Position numbers and translations under genes: made by a program. Under the pieces are notes generated by a model. The model saw only the letters and a program-made list of their open reading frames with translations. It made no database searches and had not been told where the DNA came from. Of a stretch of DNA of 26,614 nucleotides, positions 17,036 through 24,100 are shown piece after piece. Source of the stretch: Bacillota bacterium (GTDB taxonomy: Bacteria; Bacillota; Bacilli; Bacillales_A; Planococcaceae); the NCBI GenBank assembly GCA_023405135.1, contig JAEXYZ010000041.1, forward strand, positions 1-26,614, read 5' to 3'. Each line of letters opens with the position of its first letter. The first letter of the stretch is position 1.

Positions 17036-18092
17036 GCATGCTTTGAATGAAATGAATGATAATCAAAAAATGCAAGTTGCTAGATTAATAGGACTTTCTA
17101 AAGTCGTAGTAGATTATGATACAGTTCCAAATTTATTACCAAATGAAGTACTTATTAAAGTAGAGGCAGTAGGCATTTGTGGATCTGATATTCATTATTA
17201 TCAACATGGTCATATTGGAAAAAGACAAGTTCAGTATCCACATATTCAGGGGCATGAATGCTCTGGTGTAATTGTGCAAATTGGGGATCAAGTTACTAGA
17301 TTCAAAATTGGTGATAGAGTAACAGTCGAACCAGGAACTCCATGCAGAACTTGTGAAAACTGTAGAAGTGGTAAATATAATCTTTGCGATGAAGTTATAT
17401 TCTTATCAACTCCACCTCATAAAGGGACATTAAGACAATATATTAGTCAGCCGGAAGATTTTGTCTTTCCTATTCCAGATTCTCTTTCATTTGAAGAGGC
17501 TACTTTAGCAGAACCGCTTTCAGTTGCTATTCATGCCTTAAATCGAGCTAAATTACAGCCAGGAATGAAGGTATTAATAACTGGAATGGGACCAGTTGGA
17601 TTAATGACTGTATGTGCAGCTAATTATTTTAATGCAGATGAAATAATCGTCACAGATATGCTTTCAAATAAACTTGAAGTTGCAAAAAAACTTGGGGCAA
17701 CAGGGACTGTCCAAGTGCCAAATGGTGAAATTAAAGTGAATTATTTTGATGTAGTAGTAGAAACTTCTGGTTCAAAACATGCGATTGAAAATGGGATATT
17801 AGCGCTGAAAAAAGGTGGGAAATTAGTAAGTATTGGATTTCCTCAAGGAGAGGTTCCATTAGATTTAACTTTAATGTTGCAAAAGGAAATTGATCTACTA
17901 ACAGTCTACCGATATGTAAATGCGTTTCCTTTAAGTATAAAGGTATTAAATGAAATGAAAGAAGTTTTAGGGGAAGTAATAACATCAACTTATCCACTAG
18001 AAGAGATAAGTAATGCTATGGAAACCGCAAGTAATGCAAGTTCGGGAACGATAAAAGTAATCGTTTACCCAAATGTTAACAAATCCATTTAA
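17010..18092 (+). CDS. Zinc-dependent polyol dehydrogenase 2 (sorbitol/xylitol dehydrogenase-like)
   Basis: A second medium-chain dehydrogenase, 360 residues from the first ATG. The zinc site is C57, H82/E83 (GHECSG) and E168. The structural zinc loop is EPGTPCRTCENCRSGKYNLC, and the Rossmann motif is TGMGPVG (191-197). The HYYQHGHIG and PGTPCRTCENC stretches are typical of sorbitol/xylitol dehydrogenases that make 2-ketoses. The start is uncertain: ATG 17010 overlaps the previous gene by 26 bp with only a distant AAAGG, and ATGs at 17052 or 17070 lie after the previous stop but have no clear SD. Homology begins near residue 21 (MQVARLIG). Two related but non-identical dehydrogenases in tandem suggest two successive oxidations or two substrates. 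Confidence 0.88.
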   Translation: MTKTVIGNEHALNEMNDNQKMQVARLIGLSKVVVDYDTVPNLLPNEVLIKVEAVGICGSDIHYYQHGHIGKRQVQYPHIQGHECSGVIVQIGDQVTRFKIGDRVTVEPGTPCRTCENCRSGKYNLCDEVIFLSTPPHKGTLRQYISQPEDFVFPIPDSLSFEEATLAEPLSVAIHALNRAKLQPGMKVLITGMGPVGLMTVCAANYFNADEIIVTDMLSNKLEVAKKLGATGTVQVPNGEIKVNYFDVVVETSGSKHAIENGILALKKGGKLVSIGFPQGEVPLDLTLMLQKEIDLLTVYRYVNAFPLSIKVLNEMKEVLGEVITSTYPLEEISNAMETASNASSGTIKVIVYPNVNKSI

Positions 18093-18177
18093 ATTGAAAG
18101 TGGATGAGTAGCAATTCAAATGAAATAAAAAGTTCGGCTTATTGGGGAAGAGAAATTTTACAAATGGAGGGGTATAA

Positions 18178-19206
18178 ATGAAAAAATTATTACTATTAAT
18201 AGGTCTTACAGCTTTATTTATTGTTGGATGTTCATCGAATAATGAAAGTACAGAAAATAGTACAGGTGAAACGCAGCCTGTTAGTGGATCTTCTTCTGAA
18301 CAAATTGTTTTGGATTTAAGTATTCCCGAACCAGAGGATGCAAAGTTTGGTATTACTGCGAATGCTCTTAAAGAAGAATTGGAAAAATTAACAGATAATC
18401 AAATGACAATAAAAATTCATGGTAATAATGCTCTAGGTGGTGAACGGGAAGTATTTGAATTAATGGGGTTAGGGTCTGTTGATATGACAGTTCAATCTGC
18501 TGGCCCAATGGGAAATTGGGTACAAGAATTTAACGCATTTGATTTACCATTCCTATTTGATAATAGAGAACATGTTTATGCGGTATTAGATGGAGATATT
18601 GGTAAAGAATTAAATCAAAAATTTGAAGAAGCGACAAACGTTAAAATTTTAGGATGGGTTGAAAACGGTTTCGTAGCTACAACTTCAAATGAACCTATAA
18701 ATAGTGTAGAAGATGTAGAAAAAATGAAAATAAGAGTACAAGAAAATGAAATTCAAATTGATACATGGAAAGCATTTGGTGCTGAGCCAACACCAATGGC
18801 ATGGACAGAAGTATTTACAGCTTTGCAACAAGGTGTAATTGATGGACATTCAAACTCATTAGCAACAGTCAAATCCTCAAAAATTTACGAAGTACAAGAT
18901 TATGTAGCTGAAATTGAAGATCGCTTTAGTGCCGCACCTATAGCAGTAAGTACTACAACATTTAATCGGTTAACTCCAGAACAACAAGAAGCATTACTTC
19001 AAGCTGCAAAAGTAGCAGAGGAAGTGGGAAGACAAGCGAATGTTGATAAAGTTGAAGAAGCAAGAGAGTTCTTATTATCAGAAGGTAATCAAATTACACA
19101 ACCGGATAAAGAGTCTTTCAAAGCGAAAGTTCAAACAGTTTACGATAAATGGGCACCTAAGTTAGGCGAAGAATTAATAGAGAAGATTCGTAATACATCT
19201 TACTAA
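18178..19206 (+). CDS. dctP: TRAP transporter substrate-binding lipoprotein, DctP family
   Basis: The extracellular solute receptor of a tripartite ATP-independent transporter, 342 residues. The N-terminus MKKLLLLIGLTALFIVGCSS is a lipoprotein signal with the lipobox IVGC, so the mature protein is anchored to the membrane outer face. The DctP fold is indicated by MKIRVQENEIQIDTWKAFGA, with the conserved Arg that usually binds a substrate carboxylate (or sulfonate), and by EVFTALQQGVIDGHSN. The SD GGAGGGG is excellent. It follows the dehydrogenases by 85 bp and is separated from dctQM by a terminator-like hairpin, so it may be expressed more than the membrane parts. The family transports organic acids, sugar acids, sulfonates and some neutral solutes; the ligand here is unknown. 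Confidence 0.93.
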   Translation: MKKLLLLIGLTALFIVGCSSNNESTENSTGETQPVSGSSSEQIVLDLSIPEPEDAKFGITANALKEELEKLTDNQMTIKIHGNNALGGEREVFELMGLGSVDMTVQSAGPMGNWVQEFNAFDLPFLFDNREHVYAVLDGDIGKELNQKFEEATNVKILGWVENGFVATTSNEPINSVEDVEKMKIRVQENEIQIDTWKAFGAEPTPMAWTEVFTALQQGVIDGHSNSLATVKSSKIYEVQDYVAEIEDRFSAAPIAVSTTTFNRLTPEQQEALLQAAKVAEEVGRQANVDKVEEAREFLLSEGNQITQPDKESFKAKVQTVYDKWAPKLGEELIEKIRNTSY

Positions 19207-19226
19207 ATATTGCTTAAAAAATAGTT

Positions 19227-19305
19227 AAGCGTTTTGCATAGACTAATTAATTGTAAATTCTATAAAAGTTTATAGATAGTCTTTATTGCAAAGCGCTTAT
19301 TTTTT
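19227..19305 (+). terminator. Attenuator-like hairpin between dctP and dctQ
   Basis: AAGCGTTTTGCA (19227-19238) pairs with TGCAAAGCGCTT (19287-19298) with one G-U, followed by A and six T. The loop holds a second hairpin (CTATAAA at 19260-19266 with TTTATAG at 19269-19275). It probably ends part of the transcripts after dctP. The right arm contains AAGCGCTT (19291-19298, site 5), and the left arm begins AGTTAAGCG, so operator function is also possible. Confidence 0.65.
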
Positions 19306-19322
19306 AAAAGGGGTGATGAGCA

Positions 19323-19817
19323 TTGAAAGCTATTTTGCGTAATTATATACAGTTTGTAGATTTAATCAATAAAATTATGGGATATTTATTAATTATTGGC
19401 TTTGCAATCTCTACTATAATACTTTTTTGGCAAGTGTTTTCTAGGTTCATATTAGGTTCTTCATTATCATGGGCTGAAGAGTTATCACGATTTATTATGA
19501 TATTTATGGTATTAATAGGGTCTTCTTTAGCTTTACGAAGTAATGAATTGATATCAGTTGAAATGTTATTAGAACGATTAACAGGTAATACAAGAAGAAT
19601 ATTAGTTATTGTAATTCATTTAATCTCAATAAGTTTATTTATAGTCTTAATTAAATATGGTTATTCGATGGCTTTAAATTTTAGCAATCAGCATGCTCCA
19701 AGTTTAAAAATTTCAATGGAAGTCATCTATCTTTTTCTTCCTTTCGGTGGTGTGTTATTGTTCATAAACTCAATAGCGTGCATAGTAGAAGAGCTCATTG
19801 GGAAGGAGGTAAAGTAA
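19323..19817 (+). CDS. dctQ: TRAP transporter small permease, DctQ family
   Basis: A 164-residue membrane protein with four hydrophobic segments (about 18-40, 48-68, 88-110 and 128-150), which is the DctQ topology. The SLSWAEELSRFIMIF stretch after segment 1 and SNELISVEMLLERL between segments 2 and 3 are typical of the family. DctQ bridges the receptor and the large permease. The start is TTG at 19323 behind AAAAGGGGTG with 7-nt spacing. It is one base from dctM and clearly co-translated with it. Confidence 0.92.
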   Translation: MKAILRNYIQFVDLINKIMGYLLIIGFAISTIILFWQVFSRFILGSSLSWAEELSRFIMIFMVLIGSSLALRSNELISVEMLLERLTGNTRRILVIVIHLISISLFIVLIKYGYSMALNFSNQHAPSLKISMEVIYLFLPFGGVLLFINSIACIVEELIGKEVK

Positions 19818-19818
19818 A

Positions 19819-21093
19819 ATGTTAATAATATTTTTTGTTTCATTATTTGTTTTCATGTTTTTAGGAGTACCAATTGCATTTTCTTTAGGACTCTCAACAG
19901 TTTTAGGTATTACACTACATGACACTTTACCAATGGAAATTGTCCCACAGCGGATTTTTGTTGCTCTAAATTCCTTCCCATTAATGGCCATACCATTTTT
20001 CATTTTAGCAGGAAATATTATGGGTGCAGGTTCTATGTCAAAACGATTAGTAAATTTTGCAACATCTTTAGTTGGACATTTTACTGGCGGTTTGGCTATG
20101 GTAGCTATTGTAACATCAATGTTTTTTGCTGCTATATCTGGTTCCGGAGCAGCAACTACAGCAGCTATAGGTTCGATTTTAATACCAGCAATGATAGCTA
20201 AAGGGTATAAAATTGAATATGCTGCAGCAAATCAAGCAGTATCTGGTGCATTGGGAGTGATTATTCCTCCAAGTATATCAATGATTTTATTTGGTGTTGC
20301 AGCAGAAGTTTCAATAGGTGATTTGTTTATTGCAGGTATACTTCCGGGTCTTTTGATCACATTTTCTTTATTAGTAAGTGCATTTATTATTGCTAAGAAA
20401 AATGGATACGTTGGAGAAGAAAAACAAGACTTTCCAAGTGTAGTCAAAACATTTAAAGAAGCTATTTTAGCCATTTTAATGCCTGGAATTATATTAGGAG
20501 GTATTTATACAGGGATATTTACACCGACAGAGGCATCTGTTGTTGCAGTAGTATATTCAATCTTTATTGGAGTATTTGTATATAGAGATATTAATATAAA
20601 GAAATTAGGGAAAGTGTTTAAAGAAAGTGCTATAAGCAGCGCAGTAATTATGTTAGTAATAGGATTTGCTGGCGCATTTGGATTCTTTATCGGAATTAAC
20701 AGTATTCCAGACATGATTTATGAATCTATTTCATCTTTTGTTACAAATAAATATGTTTTTTTAATTTTAGTTAATATTATTTTGTTAATTGCGGGTATGT
20801 TCCTAGAAGGCGGTGCTGCAATTTTAATTTTAGTGCCATTATTATTTGGAACAGCGGTTAATTTAGGAATAGATCCAATTCATTTTGGGACAATCATGGT
20901 CTGTAACTTAGCAATTGGTTTGGTAACTCCACCAGTTGGGATAGATTTATTTGTTGTGTCGAAATTGACCAATGTAGGTATTATGAGAATTGCTCGTTAT
21001 GCAATTCCACTTATACTAATTTTAATAGTGGATATTCTTATCATCACGTTTGTACCAGCATTATCAACTTGGTTACCTTCTTTAATAAATTAG
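19819..21093 (+). CDS. dctM: TRAP transporter large permease, DctM family
   Basis: A 424-residue, strongly hydrophobic protein with about 12 membrane segments that performs Na+-coupled solute transport with DctP and DctQ. Family signatures: FLGVPIAFSLG near the start, AIPFFILAGNIM, SGSGAATTAAIGSILIPAM, PPSISMILFG, GIFTPTEASVVAV and GLVTPPVGIDLFV. The SD AAGGAGGT is ideal and sits in the end of dctQ. It is the last gene of the rightward operon, ended by the bidirectional terminator at 21171-21213. TRAP systems are uncommon in Bacillales compared with proteobacteria, which makes the cluster look like an accessory acquisition. Confidence 0.95.
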   Translation: MLIIFFVSLFVFMFLGVPIAFSLGLSTVLGITLHDTLPMEIVPQRIFVALNSFPLMAIPFFILAGNIMGAGSMSKRLVNFATSLVGHFTGGLAMVAIVTSMFFAAISGSGAATTAAIGSILIPAMIAKGYKIEYAAANQAVSGALGVIIPPSISMILFGVAAEVSIGDLFIAGILPGLLITFSLLVSAFIIAKKNGYVGEEKQDFPSVVKTFKEAILAILMPGIILGGIYTGIFTPTEASVVAVVYSIFIGVFVYRDINIKKLGKVFKESAISSAVIMLVIGFAGAFGFFIGINSIPDMIYESISSFVTNKYVFLILVNIILLIAGMFLEGGAAILILVPLLFGTAVNLGIDPIHFGTIMVCNLAIGLVTPPVGIDLFVVSKLTNVGIMRIARYAIPLILILIVDILIITFVPALSTWLPSLIN

Positions 21094-21170
21094 AAGGTGT
21101 TATAGTAAATTTAGTTTCTAGAATTTTAAAATTGAAAACTTAATAATGGAATTTTTATGAAGTAATAAAA

Positions 21171-21213
21171 AGAGGATAACTCTGATATCAAAAAAGATTT
21201 CAGACTATCCTCT
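21171..21213. terminator. Bidirectional intrinsic terminator, dctM / dapA
   Basis: AGAGGATA (21171-21178) pairs with TATCCTCT (21206-21213), and inner TCTGA (21181-21185) pairs with TCAGA (21200-21204). The plus side continues TATTATTTT and the minus side TTTTTATTA, so it serves both convergent genes. Confidence 0.85.
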
Positions 21214-21227
21214 TATTATTTTAAGAT

Positions 21228-22112
21228 TTATGAATTCACTTTTACAAATGTATTTAATACTTCTTTTAATGTGTTTAGCTGCTCACCATTTAAAGGAATC
21301 ATAGGTAAGCGAACACCACCGACTGGAATACCATTAAGGTTAAGTGCAGCTTTTACTGAAGTCGGGTTAGGTGTAGCAAATAATATTTTCATTGCAGGCA
21401 ATAGTTTACGATGGTCTTGAGCAGCTTCTTGAATATTTCCAATTTGGAATTTCTTAATCATTGCTTGCATTTCATTACCAATAATGTGTGAAGCAACTGA
21501 AATAACACCTGCTCCTCCAATAGATAATACAGGGATAGTTAAGCCATCGTCACCACTATATAAAGTAAAATCATCTGGAGTTTTTTCAATCATTTCAGCC
21601 ATTGCATCTAAATTACCGCTTGCTTCTTTAATCGCAACGATGTTTTTGATTTCCGAAAGGCGTACTACTGTTTCTACTGATAGGCTGACAACACTACGTC
21701 CTGGGATGTTATATAAAATAATAGGTAATGAAGTTTCTTCTGCAATTGCTTTGAAGTGTTGGTACAAACCTTCTTGAGATGGTTTGTTATAGTATGGGGC
21801 AACAAGCATAATGCCATCGACACCAGCATTTTCAGCATGTTTAGTTAATTCGATTGAAGCTTTTGTATTATATGATCCAGTACCAGCAATAACGGGAATT
21901 CTTCCATCTACAACTTTTACTGCAAATTTAAACAATTCGACTTTTTCTTCCTCGGTTAATGTTGGGGACTCACCAGTTGTACCTGATACAACTAATCCAT
22001 CCGTTCCATTTGCAATTAAATAATTGATTAAATTCTCTGTAGCTTGAAAATCAACCTCACCATTTTGGTCAAAAGGAGTCACCATAGCAGTTAAAATTTT
22101 TCCGAAATTCAT
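21228..22112 (-). CDS. dapA: 4-hydroxy-tetrahydrodipicolinate synthase
   Basis: Condenses pyruvate with aspartate semialdehyde, the first committed step to lysine, diaminopimelate and dipicolinate. This 294-residue TIM-barrel lyase has GTTGES (44-49; T45 and T46), Y134 in LYNIPGR, R139, and the Schiff-base lysine K162 in VAIKEASG. DapA relatives also include sugar-acid lyases, and the neighbouring catabolic cluster would fit such a role, but the lysine riboswitch directly upstream settles the assignment as DapA. The start is ATG at 22112 with GGAG about 6 nt upstream. It is monocistronic, with no lysC or asd next to it here. Confidence 0.95.
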   Translation of the reverse strand: MNFGKILTAMVTPFDQNGEVDFQATENLINYLIANGTDGLVVSGTTGESPTLTEEEKVELFKFAVKVVDGRIPVIAGTGSYNTKASIELTKHAENAGVDGIMLVAPYYNKPSQEGLYQHFKAIAEETSLPIILYNIPGRSVVSLSVETVVRLSEIKNIVAIKEASGNLDAMAEMIEKTPDDFTLYSGDDGLTIPVLSIGGAGVISVASHIIGNEMQAMIKKFQIGNIQEAAQDHRKLLPAMKILFATPNPTSVKAALNLNGIPVGGVRLPMIPLNGEQLNTLKEVLNTFVKVNS

Positions 22113-22182
22113 TTCTTCTCCACATCCTTAATAATAGTTTATTAAAAAATAGAGGGAGAAGGGCGTTATGTTAAGTAAACGC

Positions 22183-22212
22183 AAAAAAGCAACAACGAGG
22201 GCTCGTTGTTGC
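22183..22212 (-). terminator. Riboswitch-controlled terminator before dapA
   Basis: GCAACAACG (22189-22197) pairs with CGTTGTTGC (22204-22212), and on the minus strand six T follow (22188-22183). Lysine binding by the aptamer is expected to favour this hairpin and stop transcription before dapA. Confidence 0.88.
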
Positions 22213-22415
22213 TAAGAAATAAAATTCATTTCTTTGCGTAAGATAGCCCTCCATATAGTTTCCTATATGACAGTCCTGCGTTTATTCAACAACAGAACCA
22301 GCTTCAAGAAGAATGAGATTCTTAAAAGCTTCGGCAAATTCCCCTTTCCACAATTGTCGTAGGACCTCATTATCCTCAAACTGTGTACTAATGGTCTTTG
22401 CTCCTCTATCCTTAC
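22183..22415 (-). promoter_or_regulatory. Lysine riboswitch (L-box) leader of dapA
   Basis: On the minus strand the aptamer shows the conserved L-box blocks in order: AGGATAGAGGAGCAAAGACC (P1/loop E region, from about 22412), AGTA, AAAGGGGAATTTGCCGAAG, the pairing arm TTGAAGCTGG, ACTGTCAT, and GGAGGGCTATCTT, which closes P1 (22250-22242). A strong terminator follows at 22183-22212. It represses dapA when lysine is plentiful. Confidence 0.93.
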
Positions 22416-22456
22416 TTCAAAAGATATTGAAATAAGTGAATATTTAATTACAAAAA

Positions 22457-22485
22457 ATGATACATGGTTTAAATGGAAAATTCAA
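22457..22485 (-). promoter_or_regulatory. Probable SigA promoter of dapA
   Basis: TTGAAT (22485-22480), a 17-bp spacer and TATCAT (22462-22457) on the minus strand, about 40 bp upstream of the riboswitch aptamer. Confidence 0.45.
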
Positions 22486-22582
22486 GACTTTTCCTATTTA
22501 TTTTTAAAATTAATTAATTCAAACTAATTTTTTTAATGAAGAAGGAATTATTTACTATATTGTAGACGATATTAATTTTAAA

Positions 22583-23505
22583 TCAATGAACATACTCACT
22601 TTCAATAATTTGAAATTGTTCATATAACATTTTGTTAATAGGTGTTGGAATACCATGTTTTTTTCCTAATTTTAATACAGTACCGGAAAAAAGCTCAACT
22701 TCACTTGGGCGATGGGCGTCCACATCCTGTGCCATAGAAGGTTTTCCTTCTGGGCTCAAGGTTCCAAGTACATTAAGCCAATAGTACAAATCTTCTTCTC
22801 TTAAAGAAACACTTTCTTTTTCGGATAATGCAATTACTTCTCTCATTGCTGAAATCATTGTATTTCTTGCATCACCTTCACGTTGAACTTCACCATAGTT
22901 ACTTTTATAAACGGCAACTGTTTGATTTACACCAACATTAAGCATAAATTTACCCCATAATCTATGAAGCATATTTGTATCAATTTCATATGGAAGCTCG
23001 ACTTGTTCAAAAAAATTAGCTACTCGATTTGTCTTTTCAGAAATAACTCCTGCTTCTTTGTCTCCAAAGCAAAGCATTCCTTTGTTTGCATATGTTAGTT
23101 TATTTCCTACTTTTACAGCATCCATTCCTTGTGCTACACAATATAAAATTTTATCCATGCCATAAGTTTGCCCAATAATTTCCTCACTACTAATACCATT
23201 TAATGCGGATAATATAATTGTATTATGTCCAACATGATGTTTAACTGATTCGATTGCTTGTTTTAAACCATCAAATTTCACTGTGAAAAGTAGTAAATCA
23301 GCAGGTTCACAAATTTCCTCTGGTGTTATGAAGTTAAAATCACAACGTTCACCATTACAAAAAATGCCGGTTTCTTCATAACGTTTTATGCGTTCTAAAT
23401 CAGCAATTATTTTTAAGTTTTCTTTCAGAATTTTTTTGAGAAATGATGACCATATAAAATACCTAATGCACCTAAACCGATAATCGATACTGTTTTTATT
23501 TCCAC
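22583..23505 (-). pseudogene. Ketopantoate reductase (PanE/ApbA) family protein, frameshifted
   Basis: Family members reduce 2-dehydropantoate or similar 2-keto acids with NADPH. From a GTG at 23505 the minus strand encodes VEIKTVSIIGLGALGILYGH, a proper Rossmann start with GLGALG, then hits TGA right after a run of seven A (about 23431-23437). Adding one A restores HHFSKKILKENLKIIADLER and the rest of a normal reductase. Conserved later parts include LLLFTVKFDGL, ILSALNGISSEE, the catalytic-lysine segment RLWGKFMLNVGVNQT and the C-terminal SMAQDVDAHRPSEVE. The longest single frame, opening with a TTG at 23515, reads the dinucleotide-binding segment out of frame and loses the glycine motif. 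A real frameshift, polymerase slippage on A7 that restores the frame, or a homopolymer sequencing error could each explain this. Confidence 0.82.
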
Positions 23506-23623
23506 TAAAAAACAAATCCCTTCTTAAATAGTTAGATTTTTCATATTTCTTGAAAATAAGTGTAACAAAAGGTGAGGCAAGGAGTAAAAGGGATATTGAT
23601 ACTGACTAGGAACAATTAACATC

Positions 23624-23652
23624 GTATTAAAAAAGACGCCTTGAACATTCTA
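23624..23652 (+). promoter_or_regulatory. SigG-type (forespore) promoter
   Basis: GTATT (23624-23628), a 17-bp spacer and CATTCTA (23646-23652). The -10 matches the forespore consensus CATWMTA exactly, and the -35 is 4/5 to GHATR. The position is right for the spore protein gene that begins 26 bp later. Confidence 0.6.
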
Positions 23653-23677
23653 ATGTCACAGGGAGGAGGTGAAAGAA

Positions 23678-23881
23678 ATGGCTTCTAACGGAAGTTCAAA
23701 CAAACTACAAGTTCCTGGTGCTCAAGCTGCGGTAGATCAAATGAAATTTGAAATCGCACGAGAATTCGGTGTTAATTTAGGACCTGAAGATGCATCACGA
23801 GCTAACGGTTCTGTAGGCGGGGAAATTACAAAACGCCTTGTTCAAATTGCTCAATCTCAATTAAAAGGAAAATCTGAATAA
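23678..23881 (+). CDS. Alpha/beta-type small acid-soluble spore protein
   Basis: A 67-residue protein that saturates spore DNA in the forespore and shields it from UV and heat, then serves as an amino-acid store when cut by the germination protease Gpr. The two family signatures are present: KFEIAREFGVNLGPE, containing the Gpr cleavage region, and the near-invariant RANGSVGGEITKRLV. The start is ATG at 23678 (MASNGSSNKL) because GGAGGAGGT ends 7 nt before it; an in-frame GTG at 23669 lies within that SD. It is monocistronic, with a SigG-like promoter upstream and a 13-bp-stem terminator downstream. Confidence 0.97.
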   Translation: MASNGSSNKLQVPGAQAAVDQMKFEIAREFGVNLGPEDASRANGSVGGEITKRLVQIAQSQLKGKSE

Positions 23882-23898
23882 TAATATAAAAGTGACTG

Positions 23899-23953
23899 AA
23901 GGCTGAAACAAGAAGCTATTTTTGTTTCAGCCTTTAAATTTTTTATGATAATA
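23899..23953 (+). terminator. Intrinsic terminator after the SASP gene
   Basis: AAGGCTGAAACAA (23899-23911) pairs perfectly with TTGTTTCAGCCTT (23932-23944), followed by TAAATTTTTT. Confidence 0.9.
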
Positions 23954-24037
23954 AAGCTTTCATTTCACAGAAAATTACTAACCAATATTATTAAATTCAT
24001 GATAATTTTACATAATTTACATCAAATTACTATTTTT

Positions 24038-24065
24038 ATATTCTATTTTTGATAAAATAGAATAT
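24038..24065. repeat. Perfect 12-bp inverted repeat upstream of the nucleotidase gene
   Basis: ATATTCTATTTT (24038-24049), a TGAT spacer and AAAATAGAATAT (24054-24065). No U-tract follows, so it is not a terminator. It sits about 20 bp before the SD and may be an operator or a 5' mRNA hairpin. Confidence 0.7.
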
Positions 24066-24100
24066 GTTGAAAATTCTATTAAATGGAGGAAAAAAGATTT

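Noticed and set aside
10228..21093. Sulfoquinovose degradation by the sulfo-transketolase route
   Set aside because: No sulfoquinovosidase, sulfosugar isomerase or sulfoerythrose isomerase is present. Kept only as an analogy for transketolase-based cleavage.
21228..22112. DapA-family gene as a sugar-acid lyase belonging to the catabolic cluster
   Set aside because: Opposite orientation, own terminator, and a lysine riboswitch directly upstream assign it to lysine synthesis.
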